Assembly (NCBI GenBank): GCA_025331445.1
Contig: JAIWNE010000021.1
Location: 310,001 to 374,000 of the forward strand
Reading direction: 5' to 3'
From: Blakeslea trispora
Lineage: Eukaryota > Mucoromycota > Mucoromycetes > Mucorales > Choanephoraceae
DNA length: 64,000 nt
Positions 10,376 to 22,233 of this stretch are shown here, piece by piece; the first letter of the stretch is position 1; the number at the start of each line of letters is the position of its first letter. A model generated the notes under the pieces. The model was given only the letters and a program-made list of their open reading frames with translations. It made no database searches and had not been told where the DNA came from. Both the position numbers and the translations under genes were made by a program.

Positions 10376-12311
10376 CTAATAGACAGAAGGCTGGTAGACA
10401 AGGTTGGGCTTCACAGTATCGTGCTTAGTATCAGCTTCGATAATCCATTGATTAATAGTTTCATAGACTTCATCTTGTGTGGTCCTAATGAAGTCAGAAA
10501 CAGCATCTGTGGTGAAAAAGTCCTATCATTTCCATTACTGATTAATAAAATGCAACAATAGACTTGTAGTTGAGATTTGTCTTACCCAGTGATGAACTGA
10601 TTTAGGAAGAACAACATAACGTGCTTCTTCAGACCAACCAGAACGATCAGGTGCATCTTCACTTTGGATACTGAGGGTTCTCCAGGGATCCCATTCACCA
10701 TCAATCCAGAAAACGCGGTCTAAGCTTGTGTACCAACCTTCGTAATCACGGTTAATCTTGCGCCAGATAGGTCTTTTAGGAACAGCATGTTCACCAAACA
10801 TATAAGGACATTGTCGCTGATACCATGCTGTGTTTAGCTTGCGAGAGACTATGGTAGGACGCCAAAGAGGAGAAGATGTTTGCCAATAGGCATATTCTGT
10901 ACATATTTGCCAGAACCAGGCCCTATTTTCGTCTGTTTCATCTGTATACATCTTTGAGTGAGGATCATGAGTGTCAAAACATTCTGTAACTGTTTGGTTT
11001 TGGCAACTACGTTGAATTGAATGCTTAGTATAATTGGCATAGGCTTCTACGTAATCATGAACAGTGTTCAGCCCATCAAAAACTGAACAGAACTTGTCTT
11101 CGAAAGGGTTGTGGGTAGGTGTCATTGCCTGCCACATGCCCAAAGGAGAGGATAGTACTATTGATAAGAAGTGTTAATTTAGTCAAAGACAACCGATGTC
11201 CTATATCAAGACAGAAGGAAGTACTTCAAGCCTCTTACATTCTGCAAAATCGTCATCATGCTGTAAACCTTCTGCGCCAAATCTTTTTTTCAAAGCATCC
11301 TTTTGTTCTTTAAATGGACTAAACAAAACATGGTCCACATAAAGCACAGCAGAACGAATTGCTTCAATACAATGCTTGGGGCCATATTTGATGATAGGAT
11401 CAAAGTACTGATAATAATTATAGCTCATTTGCACAGGAGCAGATGAGGGTACTGCAGCAAAAACGAGATGAGGATATTTCTGACGCATCCATGCGGCTAA
11501 ATTGCCACTATAGCTTCCACCATAGACAATATATTTTGTTTCAGGAGCGGGCGGGAGTTCAATATCGAGGTTGGGAAGCTATAGGTTATTAAATTTTGAG
11601 TTTGCTGTCTAGATCAAACACTAGCCTAATTTCATAATCTACCTTCATGAACTGAATGAAATGCGCCATGTCTTCCAAAGCTTGTTTTGTAGTTAAAGTA
11701 GCTAAAGATTTAGCAGAAAAATCCTTTGAAGAAAAACAATGTAAGTGATTAGCTGCAATACTTTGAAAATAACATGATTCTTTACAGGAGCAGGCATTGA
11801 TTTGCCATAGAATCTATGTTCCATGACAACAACAATACCATTCAACCTTCTGGCTAAGTCAGCCATAGTAGAGTTGATAACATAAAAAGAACGATCGTCA
11901 GCTGGTGTCTCTCCAGCATTATATACTACACAATTGAAGGTCAGGTATTTTTCCCCAAAAGAAAGTCTAATCATGCTCTTACGAACTACAGGTCCTCCTT
12001 GCTGATAATGGTCTGCATTAGCCCAATAACGATGCTTGAATGTACTGGAGTTTGAAGAGAAATGATCTATGGGCTGATCATGGAAGAATGGTCCATACTT
12101 TTCAGGTAAAGTATGGTTTTTTTCACTTGCGATTTCAACTCGATTGGTAGTTAAATAACTAAAAAAAGAAAACAAATCGCTGAGTGAATGCATTTTGTCT
12201 GACAGAGAAAGCTATTTACATTCTTCTCATGCGCTCTCCAGGAGCATGAAAGGCGACAGAAAACTGAAATGCACTCAGCAATAGTAGAAAGATCGATAGG
12301 GTATACCGCAT
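10376..12311 (-). CDS. Secreted S28-family serine carboxypeptidase/Pro-X peptidase
   Basis: Seven exons: 12220-12311, 11983-12158, 11786-11925, 11643-11723, 11239-11578, 10586-11157 and 10376-10522, giving 515 aa. It starts with a clear signal peptide (MRYTLSIFLLLLSAFQFSVA). Family marks follow in order: DHFSSNSSTFKHRYW, YNAGETPADD, VVVMEHRFYGKSMP, the nucleophile motif GGSYSG (Ser about 185), the acid motif IDGEWDPW and the catalytic His in SVHHW. S28 enzymes (lysosomal Pro-X carboxypeptidase, DPP7, fungal secreted prolyl peptidases) cleave after proline at acidic pH. Secretion or vacuolar targeting is inferred from the signal. It is convergent with uS19, with 205 bases between stops. Confidence 0.9.
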
Positions 12312-13226
12312 CTTGTTGGAATAATTTGCTGATGCAAGAAAGAAAGAGAGGGAAAAAATAGAAGGGGGGAGGAGAATTAAGAGAAGAAAAAAAGGCAAAG
12401 CAAGAGTAACACAATTCCTTGTCGGAATTTAGATCATTTTAAGATGGGATAGTCTCAATAAAAAAAATATCGCTCACTTTTCCCAAGCATTGATCTTCGT
12501 TTGTCTGATTTCATTCCGAGATTTTGCAAGCTCAAGTCAGGGAGCAAACGAATTGACCATTGGAAAGCATCAAATTCGTAAGATTGTATACTTTCCGACT
12601 TTTTGAAAGACAAACATACAGGCGAATGAGTGTCAGGTTCCTTGCTCAGCTCACAAGTTTGATGGGCATCCATGATTAGGTAATACACAAAACCCTGATC
12701 AAACAGGATTGTATAGGGCAACGGTCAACATTTGTCAATCTTCTTTCTGCCAGAGACTATTGCAATTAAAGATATTTGGAACTACTGAGCTTTAGGCAGC
12801 AGATCATGACATTGGATTGTTTACAGCAAGACGTCAATCACATGGGCCGAATTTATTTATATGGGGTAAGAGCAAATCTTGTTTAAAACATAAGTTACAG
12901 CCTGTAAAATTCAAGCTCAGGATGTGAGTTCTAATATTCAAATGCTGCTATCTCCTTTTCAAGAAATTTTGTCCTTCTTAAGCAATTGCTATGTGCGATC
13001 TGAACACTAGAATTTTTCTTTTCTTGCAACTTCTGTCGCCTTTCAATTCGCAAACTTATTTATCAAATACATAACAACAGAGTACAGACATCATGCAAGT
13101 CTCTCTGTCAAAATAGTATTTTACTGACTTTTTTTTAGACTTATCACTTTTGCCTCGGCTGACGATTTGATTCCGAACGTCATCTAGAAGAAAAATACAT
13201 GTTTCAAGCTGCCAACAAGAGTTTTA
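12312..13226. other. Spacer upstream of the S28 peptidase
   Basis: It holds the peptidase promoter. An 88-codon minus-strand frame (12455-12721) has plausible composition but no recognisable motif, no partner exon and a start by a non-standard context, so it is not called as a gene. Confidence 0.5.
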
Positions 13227-13398
13227 CAATAGTCGCTTTATTTAAGAGTGTTCATATTCTTGAGAAATACGCTCTTATGTTGAGCATGCTCTTGAATTGA
13301 ATGGCATTTTAGCGCTCGAAACGATAAAAGTCAAAGGACTGTTCTCTTTTATTGAGAATCTTCTTATATCAAACAACTCTTAAATCGAGCGACTACTG
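13227..13398 (-). mobile_element. MITE copy B, 172 bases, inverted identical copy
   Basis: On the plus strand it begins CAATAGTCGC and ends GCGACTACTG. Base-by-base reading shows it is the exact reverse complement of 6978-7149 with no difference seen over 172 positions. The left flank is TA (13225-13226) and the right flank is TG, so one side of the expected TA duplication is altered. Perfect identity implies very recent transposition or ongoing gene conversion between the copies. Confidence 0.85.
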
Positions 13399-15002
13399 TG
13401 CTCTTTCGTCTCAGCAATCATCCACTTTTATCAAGAAACAATAACAATCAATTTACTATTACGTATGTAGATAAAAGTTACATATAGGATCCAATAGATA
13501 TCCTTTCTTTTTTATTATTCCCATCAACTGTCTTTAGAGGATGAATGGGTTATTTCTTCCCTAATTTTGCGCTTCTCAAAGCTGGCCATTGATTATGAGG
13601 GTTTTTAGATAAAAAGAATTACCTTCTTCAAAGCTGACTTTTTCTTCATCTTCTTTAAATCAAAAATTTGTACGAGAAGGCTGTTGTTTCTATCATTCAT
13701 AGTTAGATTAATCCAATGCAACGTCAACTTATTTGTCAAGTAGAATCGAGTAAAACCAAAAGAGAACTGCGTGCAACACTAAGAAGAATAATATTATGAT
13801 TGAAGCAATTTGATAAAAGTACAAGTGTCTACTTTTAATTCAGTAAAAGAGACAAATAATTGAAGTGCAAGAGCAGCAAATTGTATGTAGAATAAATTTG
13901 TTGATTTTATTGTTTTTTTTTTGCATGTATTTGATTATATGAATTATATGAAGTAGATTATACAAAATAATTTTCTTTAGAGTAAGCAGTAGTAAAGACT
14001 AAAATTCAATATGGTATAGATAGGCATTCTTTTGGACGGTATAGAGTGTGTTAGGTAGACAATAGTAGAGTACCAACAAGTGAGTGTTTTCCATAAAGCA
14101 GGTTGAACCCAATTCAGTGTAGCGCGTATAGAGAGAGTCAGATAGAGAGCAGAATAGACCAGAGAGTAAGAGGCCAAACAGTGAGATAGAGCGTGTAGTG
14201 AGATAGACCAAGAGATATAGATACAGTTTTTTTTCTGGATTGGTTTGGCTTGAGGTTTTCTTCTTTGGTATACGCGTAGCAAGAGTGGCAGTAAAAGTGC
14301 ATGAATCGGGTTCAAAATAATAATTAAAAAAAAAAGACTAAGCACCGCTCAAACGCATTCGCCGGATGAGCTAAGTGCTGGAATGCGAGCTTCAAGAAGC
14401 TCATTTTCATTTTCATTCTTTTCACTGCTGACAACCTTCAAGACACACTTCAAGCCAAAAGATGAATTTCAGCAAGCGCGTCAAACGTGTATCGTTCAAG
14501 CAGAGAAGTGGTTTATAAAGCGCGTGCCTTATGAAGGCACACTAATACACGCACACACACACGCACACACACACACACCAGAAAATAAAAATAAAAACTA
14601 CTTAACTTGAGCTTGCCTTGACCATAGCTGAGCCTTGATAGAGATAAGAGAAAAAAAGAAAAGAGAAAAAAGGAGGGTGAAAAAGTACCCTTTTTTATAA
14701 TTTTCTGTTTGTTTGTTTGTTTACAAAGTGGTGAGACACTAGTTGACTGAAACAAAACCAATCAAATGCAAGAATAACAAAATCTTCCCATTGCTCTGCT
14801 AATGAATGCCTGGGCCCCCTCATAAGCAATCAGCAAATATCGCGCATACAGCAATCAGCAGAGTCTTTTTAGTTACTACATGTCAATATTGTGATAAAAA
14901 AAAAGAAGAAGGCTTAATTTGATTTCAAGATTACTTCAAAATAACAAATGGCAAGGAATACCTTTTTACTTTTTTTTTTTTTGAAAAATCTTTTGACCAA
15001 AT
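13399..15002. other. Spacer with low-complexity stretches
   Basis: No gene is recognised. It contains an AG-rich stretch at about 14120-14225 (repeated AGAGAG/GATAGA units), a CA microsatellite at 14547-14579, an AG/A-rich stretch at 14641-14680 and (GTTT)n at 14706-14722. A 122-codon minus-strand frame through the AG-rich stretch is a by-product of composition. Confidence 0.55.
14547..14579. repeat. (CA)n microsatellite
   Basis: About 16 CA units interrupted by CG steps, in a non-coding spacer. Confidence 0.9.
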
Positions 15003-15963
15003 ATGTCTACAAGAAAGGCATTTACTAAAGCAGCATCAACAGGCCTTAAATACAAGCCTATCAACACTCCAAAACCTACGCCCATACCTTCCTCCAAGCC
15101 TAAGCCAAAGCTAGGCCCCATTTTAATGGGTGGTGCAGTACTTTACGTGTCTGCAGTTTATGTCAGTATGCTTGTGTTTAAGAGCAAAAATGATACAGAC
15201 AACATGGTAGCAGGAAAAGGTCCAAAAGACCCTAGCCTAACACCGTCTAGTTTTGATACTGCAAACATATGGCAAAGCGTTGCCAAGAAATACGATCAAG
15301 AGATCGGTTGGGATGAGATCGTGATGGGTGTTGGGCTTTTGAGACGCTGGCTGATTGGAAAAGCTCAAGTAATCTCCACATCTCTTTATAGTCTTTCTTT
15401 TTCTTATTTATGATGACTCTCTCTTTTTCTTTCTCTCTTAGGGTGATGTCTTGGAAGTATCAACAGGCACAGGCCGAAACTTTGATTACTATAAGTCAGA
15501 CAAAGTTCAATCAGCTACTTTTACAGACAGACATAAGCCTATGTTAGACGAGGCAGAGGCCAAGTTTTTCACGTCTTACAAAGATAGATTTCATCAGGCA
15601 TTTTTTGAGACTTCCAGCATAGAGGAAAAGAAGACGAAAAAATATGATACAGTAGTAGACACTTTTGGCCTATGCTCATGTGGTGATCCTGTAGAGGCAC
15701 TTGTTCAAATGGCTGATTCATGTCGATCAGAAGAATCTCGGGTGCTTTTGTTGGAACATGGTCGTTCTAATTATGACTGGCTAAATCGCCTATTAGATTC
15801 TAATGCAGATAAACACGTCAAACAATGGGGCTGTTGGTGGAACAGAGATATTATGAGCTTATTTGAAGATGAGCGTGTCAAACAAAAATTAGAAGTTGTG
15901 GAACACTCTCGATGGCATTTAGGCACTACCTGTTTTGTTGTAGCAAAACCAAAAACCCAATAA
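15003..15963 (+). CDS. OMS1: OMS1-like mitochondrial membrane methyltransferase
   Basis: Two exons (15003-15368, 15442-15963), 295 aa. The N-terminus is rich in Lys/Ser/Thr and Pro without acidic residues, like a mitochondrial presequence. It is followed by one membrane helix at about residues 38-60. The C-terminal part is a class I SAM-dependent methyltransferase: motif I is VLEVSTGTGRN, then FTDRHKPML (post I), and DTVVDTFGLCSCGDPVEAL with LLLEHGRS (post II). This arrangement is that of fungal Oms1, a mitochondrial inner-membrane protein with a methyltransferase fold; its substrate is not established to my knowledge. The first intron base is right after a Gln codon and the join keeps the motif I Gly-Asp-Val intact. 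Confidence 0.82.
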
Positions 15964-17020
15964 CCAAGTTGTAACAGTCAAAGCATGCATTTCTGGGCAT
16001 ATACATTTGTATATATATACACATACTTTCTATCACTATTCATTTTAAGAATAGAATAAACCAGTTAAAAATTCGCAAGGTATCAAAGCTGTACAAGTTG
16101 TTTGGTCAAACATTTGCCTGCTAAAAACAATAGAAGGCAGAAAGTATAAGCCAAAAAAAAAGAAGGAAAAGTCATGCAGTCAAACAAAATACTTAGCAGC
16201 TGAATTAAGTAAATTTAAGCCAATTTTCTTATTTTCATACCTTTGCTCGAAAAGTATGTCTATGCATATAACAGATAACTCACAAAATGAACAACAACTG
16301 AAGTCAAGGCAATATATTGCTAAATAATGACAAAATAAACTTTGTACTTTTGTACCTTTTTTCTTTATTTTCTCAGATTGAAGAACGATGTTGTAACCTA
16401 TAGATGATAATGATGGGTTTATTACTATACAGGACTTTGTATTCTATCACTCAACTGTAGTCTTGAAGAAAGACAGATGATATGCGTATGGTGCGATTCC
16501 ATATAAGGGAAGCTCAACCGCAGCAGAAAACGTCTTTCATTAATGCATTAACCTTGAAAAAGAAATTCATCTGATATGGGTGAAGCCATAGAGTGCTTGC
16601 TCAAGCATCAAATCGACTAGAAAAGTCAGTGCGTGTGTCTCACTAAATGATGTTGTACCACAGGATTTAGGAGTGGAGCTGATAATGCATCAATCCTACT
16701 CTCTATCAACTTTACTTTTTGCTTTGAAATATGTGCTGGATATTGCCTTTAAACAAATAAGCACAAAAAGTAATTTCTATGACCAGTCTAGCTTGCTGCT
16801 CAATTCCAACACTCTTTCATTTTTATAAGACAACATGGTTTGTGTTAGTTGTAGCATAGCAATACTTTACACAAAAAAAAAGGTAAGATGATCCTCTCAC
16901 TCACCCAGAAAAAAAAAGAAGGCTTAAAATGTGACGTACTAATTCAATTGTTTAAACCCCTAGACTATTTTTTTTTGAAATTTTTTTTCTTTCTCTTTCT
17001 CTTTAACCTATTATTTCAAT
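15964..17020. other. Spacer and eIF4A promoter region
   Basis: No gene is recognised. T-rich and CT-rich tracts at 16968-17002 lie immediately before the proposed eIF4A start and probably form its core promoter and leader. Confidence 0.55.
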
Positions 17021-18426
17021 ATGAGGTAAAGAAATAAATAAGACATACTCATACTTATGTACTTGTACTGAAATACCTTGAATTTCTTTTTTATTTGGTA
17101 GTAACGAACCTTTGCAAGAACTCCAAGATAACGAAATCGAAGTAAGAGAGTTTGATATTATATATCGTAGATTTACTAAAAAAAATTTTTTTTCTCTATG
17201 TAGTCTAACTGGGAAGAAGTTATCGATAACTTCGATAACATGCACCTCAAGCCCGAGCTTCTTCGTGGTGTTTATGCATACGGGTAAGTCTAGCCTGCTT
17301 TATTTGTAGATGTTGGTTGTAGGGTGAAACAATACTTATATTTCTTCAAACGTATAGTTTCGAAAGACCCTCTGCTATTCAACAACGTGCTATCATGCCC
17401 GTCATCAAGGGTCACGATGTTATTGCCCAAGCCCAGTCTGGTACTGGTAAGACCGCCACTTTCTCTATCTCCGTCCTCCAATCTATTGATGTTTCCCTTC
17501 AGGAACCTCAAGCTTTGATCTTGGCTCCTACCAGAGAATTGGCTCTCCAAATTCAAAAGGTCGTTATGGCTTTGGGTGATTTCATGGGTATCAAGTCTCA
17601 CGCTTGTATTGGTGGTACTAACATCCGTGAAGACATTGCTTCTCTTCAATCCGGTGTTCAAATTGTTGTCGGTACTCCTGGTCGTGTCTTGGATATGATC
17701 CAGAACAGACGTGCTTTCAACACTAAGCACATGAAGTTGTTCGTTTTGGATGAAGCTGATGAAATGTTGTCCATGGGTTTCAAGGATCAAATTTACGATG
17801 TTTTCCAATTGATGCCTGAATCTACCCAAGTTGTCCTCCTTTCCGCTACCATGCCTGCCGATGTCTTGGAAGTTACCAAGAAGTTCATGAGAAACCCTAT
17901 TAGAATTTTGGTTAAGCGTGATGAATTGACTTTGGAAGGTATCAAGCAATTCTATATTGCTGTTGATAAGGAAGACTGGAAGTTGGATACTTTGTGTGAT
18001 CTTTACGAAACCGTCACCATCACCCAAGCTGTTATTTTCTGTAACACCCGTAGAAAGGTTGATTGGTTGACTCAAAAGCTCCAAGCTCGTGATTTCACTG
18101 TCTCTGCCTTGCACGGTGATATGGAACAAGGTCAACGTGATGTTATCATGAAGGAATTCCGCTCTGGTTCTTCTCGTGTTTTGATCACCACCGATTTGTT
18201 GGCTCGTGGTATTGATGTCCAACAAGTTTCCTTGGTTATCAACTACGACTTGCCCACCAACCGTGAAAACTACATTCACAGAATTGGTCGTGGTGGTCGT
18301 TTCGGTCGTAAGGGTGTTGCTATCAACTTCGTTTCCAGCGAAGATGTCCGTGCCATGAGAGATATTGAACAATTCTACAACACTCAAATTGAAGAAATGC
18401 CTATGAACGTTGCTGACCTTATCTAA
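17021..18426 (+). CDS. TIF1: Translation initiation factor eIF4A (DEAD-box RNA helicase)
   Basis: ATP-dependent RNA helicase of the cap-binding eIF4F complex. Four exons: 17021-17025 (only ATGAG), 17102-17141, 17204-17283 and 17358-18426, 397 aa, the normal family length. All helicase motifs are present: Q motif FERPSAIQQ, motif I AQSGTGKT (about 67-74), [31 protein letters not shown] and [13 protein letters not shown]. The end [11 protein letters not shown] is typical of eIF4A. Codon bias is strong, with preference for GGT, GTC and AAG. The five-base first exon is inferred: it gives M-S-N-E-P followed by the expected [15 protein letters not shown] region and all phases fit. A long antisense frame over exon 4 is a shadow of the codon bias. 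Confidence 0.95.
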
Positions 18427-19053
18427 GCTGCTTAATATCTTCTTCATTTTTCCTTCCTCCTCTTTTCCTCTTTAGTATATACGCACATACACATCACACG
18501 CATGCACTCTTTCTTACACATTAGTAGTATTCAAAAAAAAATAAAACAAAACAAAAAATACATTTGTTTGGACTTCGATTGTGTGTTGAGAGAAAAGGAA
18601 CGACACAAATGAAGGTTGTTCACTCGAAACTAAAAATGATACCAGAGTGAAATTTTAGAGAGAAAGAGGGGCTACTGTGTGAGATAGATGTTATTAAAGC
18701 ATTTCCAAACAAGGTCTTTAGGAAAAGGCTGATAAAAGTCCTGAAACCAATTTGGCTTGTCACTAAAAGAGCCAACAAGAAGCTTCAGAAAAAGAAAAGC
18801 AATCACCTACTGTAAAGTAGGCAATTGTTTTTCTTTTCAAATATTACCATTTGATTCCAAACACTTAGACCAAGTTACCACTACTTTCCATTATTGGCTG
18901 CAGGAGTAATCAGCAATTCATTGTCTATCGCACTATTGATTGTTTGGCTATATTCAATCTTGTCTTTCCTTCTTTTTCTTTTTTATCTCTTTTCTTTCTC
19001 CTTTGATATATTTCTTTAACTCAATCCGAACAGATCTTTGTCTCTTGGAAACA
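18427..19053. other. Spacer between eIF4A and the Spg1-like gene
   Basis: Contains the eIF4A 3' region with CT-rich tracts (18440-18475) and an A-rich stretch near 18533-18562, then the downstream promoter with a CT-rich tract at 18960-19012. No gene seen. Confidence 0.6.
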
Positions 19054-20032
19054 ATGACCTCTCATGAAAGTTCGTCAGCAATAACTTCAACTAGCTCACT
19101 TTCGCAAGCAAACACAAGTGAAAGTTCAACTCCGATCAACAGGTATACAGATAACAAGAAACTGTGGAACTTGAGCTGATAGCCAATCATGATAGTGTTG
19201 TTCTGAAAATGGGGATCATTGGAGACGCACAAATCGGTAAGACAAGTCTGATGATAAAGTATGCGGAAGGAGCCTATGATACAGAGTATACACAAACGCT
19301 TGGTAAGGGAACTGAATATTGAAATAAGTTGACAATTTTAATTCTTTCTTTGAGATAAGGTGTAAATTTTATGGAAAAAACTGTCATGATTCGTCAAACA
19401 GAGATTACGTTTAGCATATGGGATTTAGGAGGTAGACTAAAGGGAGAGAAAAGATGACAATAATGAAAACATAAGCCAACAATTAACCATATCTATAGGA
19501 CAGAAGGAATTTGCTAGCATGATGCCTTTAGTGTGTAGTGAAGCTGCAGCTATCCTATTTACATTTGATTTGTCTAGGAAATCAACATTAAATAATCTAA
19601 AAGAATGGTATAGGCAGGCAAGAGGCTTGAATAAGGTATGCTCTAAATAGGAACAAAATGAGATCTTGTATGTATCAGTGTATTTAATTTTCTGAATACA
19701 TGTACAAGTAGAGTGCTATTCCTGTATTAGTAGGGACAAAATACGACGAGTTTGTCAATTTAGCATATGAAGATCAAGACGAGATTACACGACAGGTAAA
19801 TAGCAATGCATCTAATTTCGTTCAACAACAGTCTAAATCTCACTCAACCCCTAAACAGGCAAGAAAATATGCTCGAGCTATGAAAGCACCTCTTGTGTTC
19901 TGCTCAACTGCAGAATCTATCAATGTGCAAAAGATCTATAAAATAGTGTTGGCCAAAGTGTTTGACTTGACCTGCACATTACCGGAAGTATCTGACATTG
20001 GTGGTCCAATTATTGAATATAAACACTGTTAA
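19054..20032 (+). CDS. SPG1: Septum-promoting small GTPase (Spg1/Tem1 type)
   Basis: Six exons (19054-19142, 19196-19302, 19360-19431, 19499-19635, 19712-19795, 19859-20032), 220 aa. A Ser/Thr-rich N-terminus of about 30 residues precedes the G domain. G1 is GDAQIGKT (39-46), G3 is WDLGGQ (86-91) and G4 is TKYD (144-147), replacing the usual NKxD. WDLGGQ together with TKYD is the signature of the Spg1/Tem1 branch, which switches on the septation/mitotic exit network at the spindle pole body. No C-terminal prenylation CaaX box is present, as in Spg1. The chosen first intron acceptor (ATGATAG at 19195) is the only one nearby that keeps the frame into the G1 motif. Confidence 0.88.
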
Positions 20033-20550
20033 GCAGATTGTATTTGACTCTGTCAAATTTTTGAATTTTTCTTTTTCAAACTATCATAACTTTGCCAAAA
20101 CAGAAAAATATATATATGTATGGATATGTTGAACTGCAAATCCTTTCATCACATATTCTTCCAAAATTCCCTTTCTTTTTTTTTTTCTAATATCATGTAA
20201 GAACGATACGCTGCTTTCAATTGATTCTGTTAGGGTAAATATGTAATCTACAGCGTTTATCTCCTGAATTGAAAATTATTTCTACTGTCTGTTAGAGCAG
20301 CTTTGAAATTGTCAGGATTTCATAAATAGAACGTGCCTTTAAAACAAAACAAAAAAGATCAAGTCAACAACATGACATTAATCGCAGCTTAATTGATTTA
20401 GCAACAAAAAGTGACGGCTTCTTGTTGTGGTGCGAGTAGCTAGTTTCCGATTTCCTTTCCATTTCAGTTTCACGTGAAAATAATTATAAAATAGATAAAC
20501 TTTTTCTCTCTCTCTATACTTTGTTATCTTTCCCATTATTACCTATTTAT
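20033..20550. other. Spacer between the GTPase and the membrane protein
   Basis: Holds the 3' region of the GTPase (AT-rich at 20100-20122) and a CT-rich tract at 20505-20516 just before the next start. No gene seen. Confidence 0.6.
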
Positions 20551-21441
20551 ATGGTGACAGAGCAATCATATGAATCAGATAATTCACCAAAAGCGCACCG
20601 CTCATTTGATTCTTGTACATCGGATGAAGGCTATCATACAGATGAAAACGATGAAATACCCATATTGAAAAGCACTCGTACCATGTATGTTTTTTTTCTA
20701 TCTCGCTCTTCCATAATAACTAACGACATACTATTCAGCCAACTTTCATATTCAATCATTACATATACCCTGTCATTGTCTATTATATTCTTGTCATCCT
20801 ACATTGTTTACGTTCAACCGTTTCCATGGGGATATACCTTTCCGCCTGTCTTTGTCTTACTTCACATCTGGTTCCATATAGCACACGTATCGGCACACAT
20901 CTTTGGCTGGCTTCGAATCGAGCGCCATTGTGTGATCTACGGAACTTGGCTGTATTGTACAGGTTGGCTATTAAGTGAATATTTATTCTCTGAACGACTG
21001 TACGTGGCGGGATATACCAAGACCATCGCCTTTTTATTTTGGCTGCTCATGTTAGAAAGACGCCATGCATGGGGTATCCTTGTTTGGGAATTTGTCAATC
21101 AACTAGACTCCAAAGAGGAAAAGAGGCCTGTCAGATTATGGGAGTTGGGTAGTTTTCGTCTCTTTGTCTTTCGCGTTTGGTGTCTATTAGGCACTGGCAG
21201 CTTTTGGGGCTTAGTTTATATAGGACTAGCTAAATGGGATGGCTATACGCTCAACTATCTGTTTCAGGTTCACCATATCATTCAATTGTTGCTGGTCAGC
21301 ACGATAGGTGGCTTAATGATGATCATATTCTGGAGCTTTTGGACTTTTCAATACAAAGGTGTGCTTTGGCAAAAAGAGCTTAGAAAGGGCATTGTTGTCT
21401 GGTGCAGTGAAGGTGTTGCTTATGCTGCAGAAATGATTTGA
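20551..21441 (+). CDS. Orphan multi-pass membrane protein
   Basis: Two exons (20551-20684, 20739-21441), 278 aa. The intron is 54 bases with an ACTAAC branch site and CAG acceptor. It is a multiple of three without a stop, so retention would also leave an open frame. The first 45 residues are polar and acidic (DEGYHTDENDE). The rest has about six hydrophobic segments rich in Trp, Tyr and Phe, with charged loops such as ERRHAWG and DSKEEKRPVR. No signal peptide or known motif is seen and I do not recognise the family. It sits between the Spg1-like and Mob2 genes on the same strand, but its own promoter-like CT tract argues for independent expression. Confidence 0.7.
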   Translation: MVTEQSYESDNSPKAHRSFDSCTSDEGYHTDENDEIPILKSTRTMYVFFLSRSSIITNDILFSQLSYSIITYTLSLSIIFLSSYIVYVQPFPWGYTFPPVFVLLHIWFHIAHVSAHIFGWLRIERHCVIYGTWLYCTGWLLSEYLFSERLYVAGYTKTIAFLFWLLMLERRHAWGILVWEFVNQLDSKEEKRPVRLWELGSFRLFVFRVWCLLGTGSFWGLVYIGLAKWDGYTLNYLFQVHHIIQLLLVSTIGGLMMIIFWSFWTFQYKGVLWQKELRKGIVVWCSEGVAYAAEMI

Positions 21442-22233
21442 TCAGTTTTCTTTTCCAAAAATAAATAGCAAATAGAGAGAGAAAAGTCAATCCCTGACAA
21501 CTTTTTATATTCTTTACTTGTGAGCCTGGTATAAGCTCAACTATTTCAGTATGACAAGTGAATATTTATTCTGACAAGTACATCTTATTGTTGATGTCTT
21601 GAGAAGAACAGGGCCAAGAGGAGAGAGGAAATAAGGACGAGGACAAGATGTTGTCTCTTACTCATCCGACCTGTTTATTGCTGTCTTTACAAGTATTAGC
21701 TAACCTCTAGTTGAAACACATTGGCTGTAATAGATCATCTATTTTTCCTGTTGAGCAACAGAAAAGTTACTACAGCTTGAGTAATCAGTAAAAGAACGAA
21801 CCAAGCTTGTTGCTCGAATGCAACCATTTTTGGTCATAATGATCATTTCATCTGGACGCTAGCTTTTAGAGAAATAATATTCTGCCAATTTTGTCTAGTG
21901 GATAATTTTGTAAAATGTAATCACATTAGACTTCTCAATGACAGACATACAGCGCTATAAGGATTAGTTAGTTGCTATTTTAAGAAAGCAATACTAACTC
22001 AAAGGCTAGCGCAGAGATGAATAACTGAAAGCAGGAAAAAAAACGATTTGGTTAGGGCATACTAATTTTCTCTAGATGATTTGAAAAAGCGCATAAAAAA
22101 AAGACATAGAATCGTCCGAATTTGAACTTAAAATGTGGTGATTGTGGGGATTTTCGAGTTTTCTTTTTCCCTCCTTTCTTCTCTCCCCCTTTTCTTGTTT
22201 TTTTCCTCTCAACTCGAAAAGAAGACAGGCAGT
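21442..22233. other. Spacer upstream of MOB2
   Basis: No gene seen. A long CT-rich tract at 22158-22210 lies directly before the MOB2 start and is the likely promoter/leader. Confidence 0.6.

Noticed and set aside
10500..10522. Acceptor CACCACAG for the last S28 exon
   Set aside because: It shifts the frame to a short unrelated tail; the upstream GATAG acceptor gives a continuous conserved-looking C-terminus after the HHW motif.
12455..12721. 88-codon minus-strand frame upstream of the S28 peptidase
   Set aside because: No family resemblance, no neighbouring exon; could be chance.
13977..14345. 122-codon minus-strand frame
   Set aside because: Runs through AG-rich low-complexity sequence; open because of composition.
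17290..18447. 385-codon minus-strand open frame across eIF4A
   Set aside because: Exact shadow of the strongly codon-biased eIF4A exon; repetitive Ser/Thr/Asn/Asp composition and no motif.
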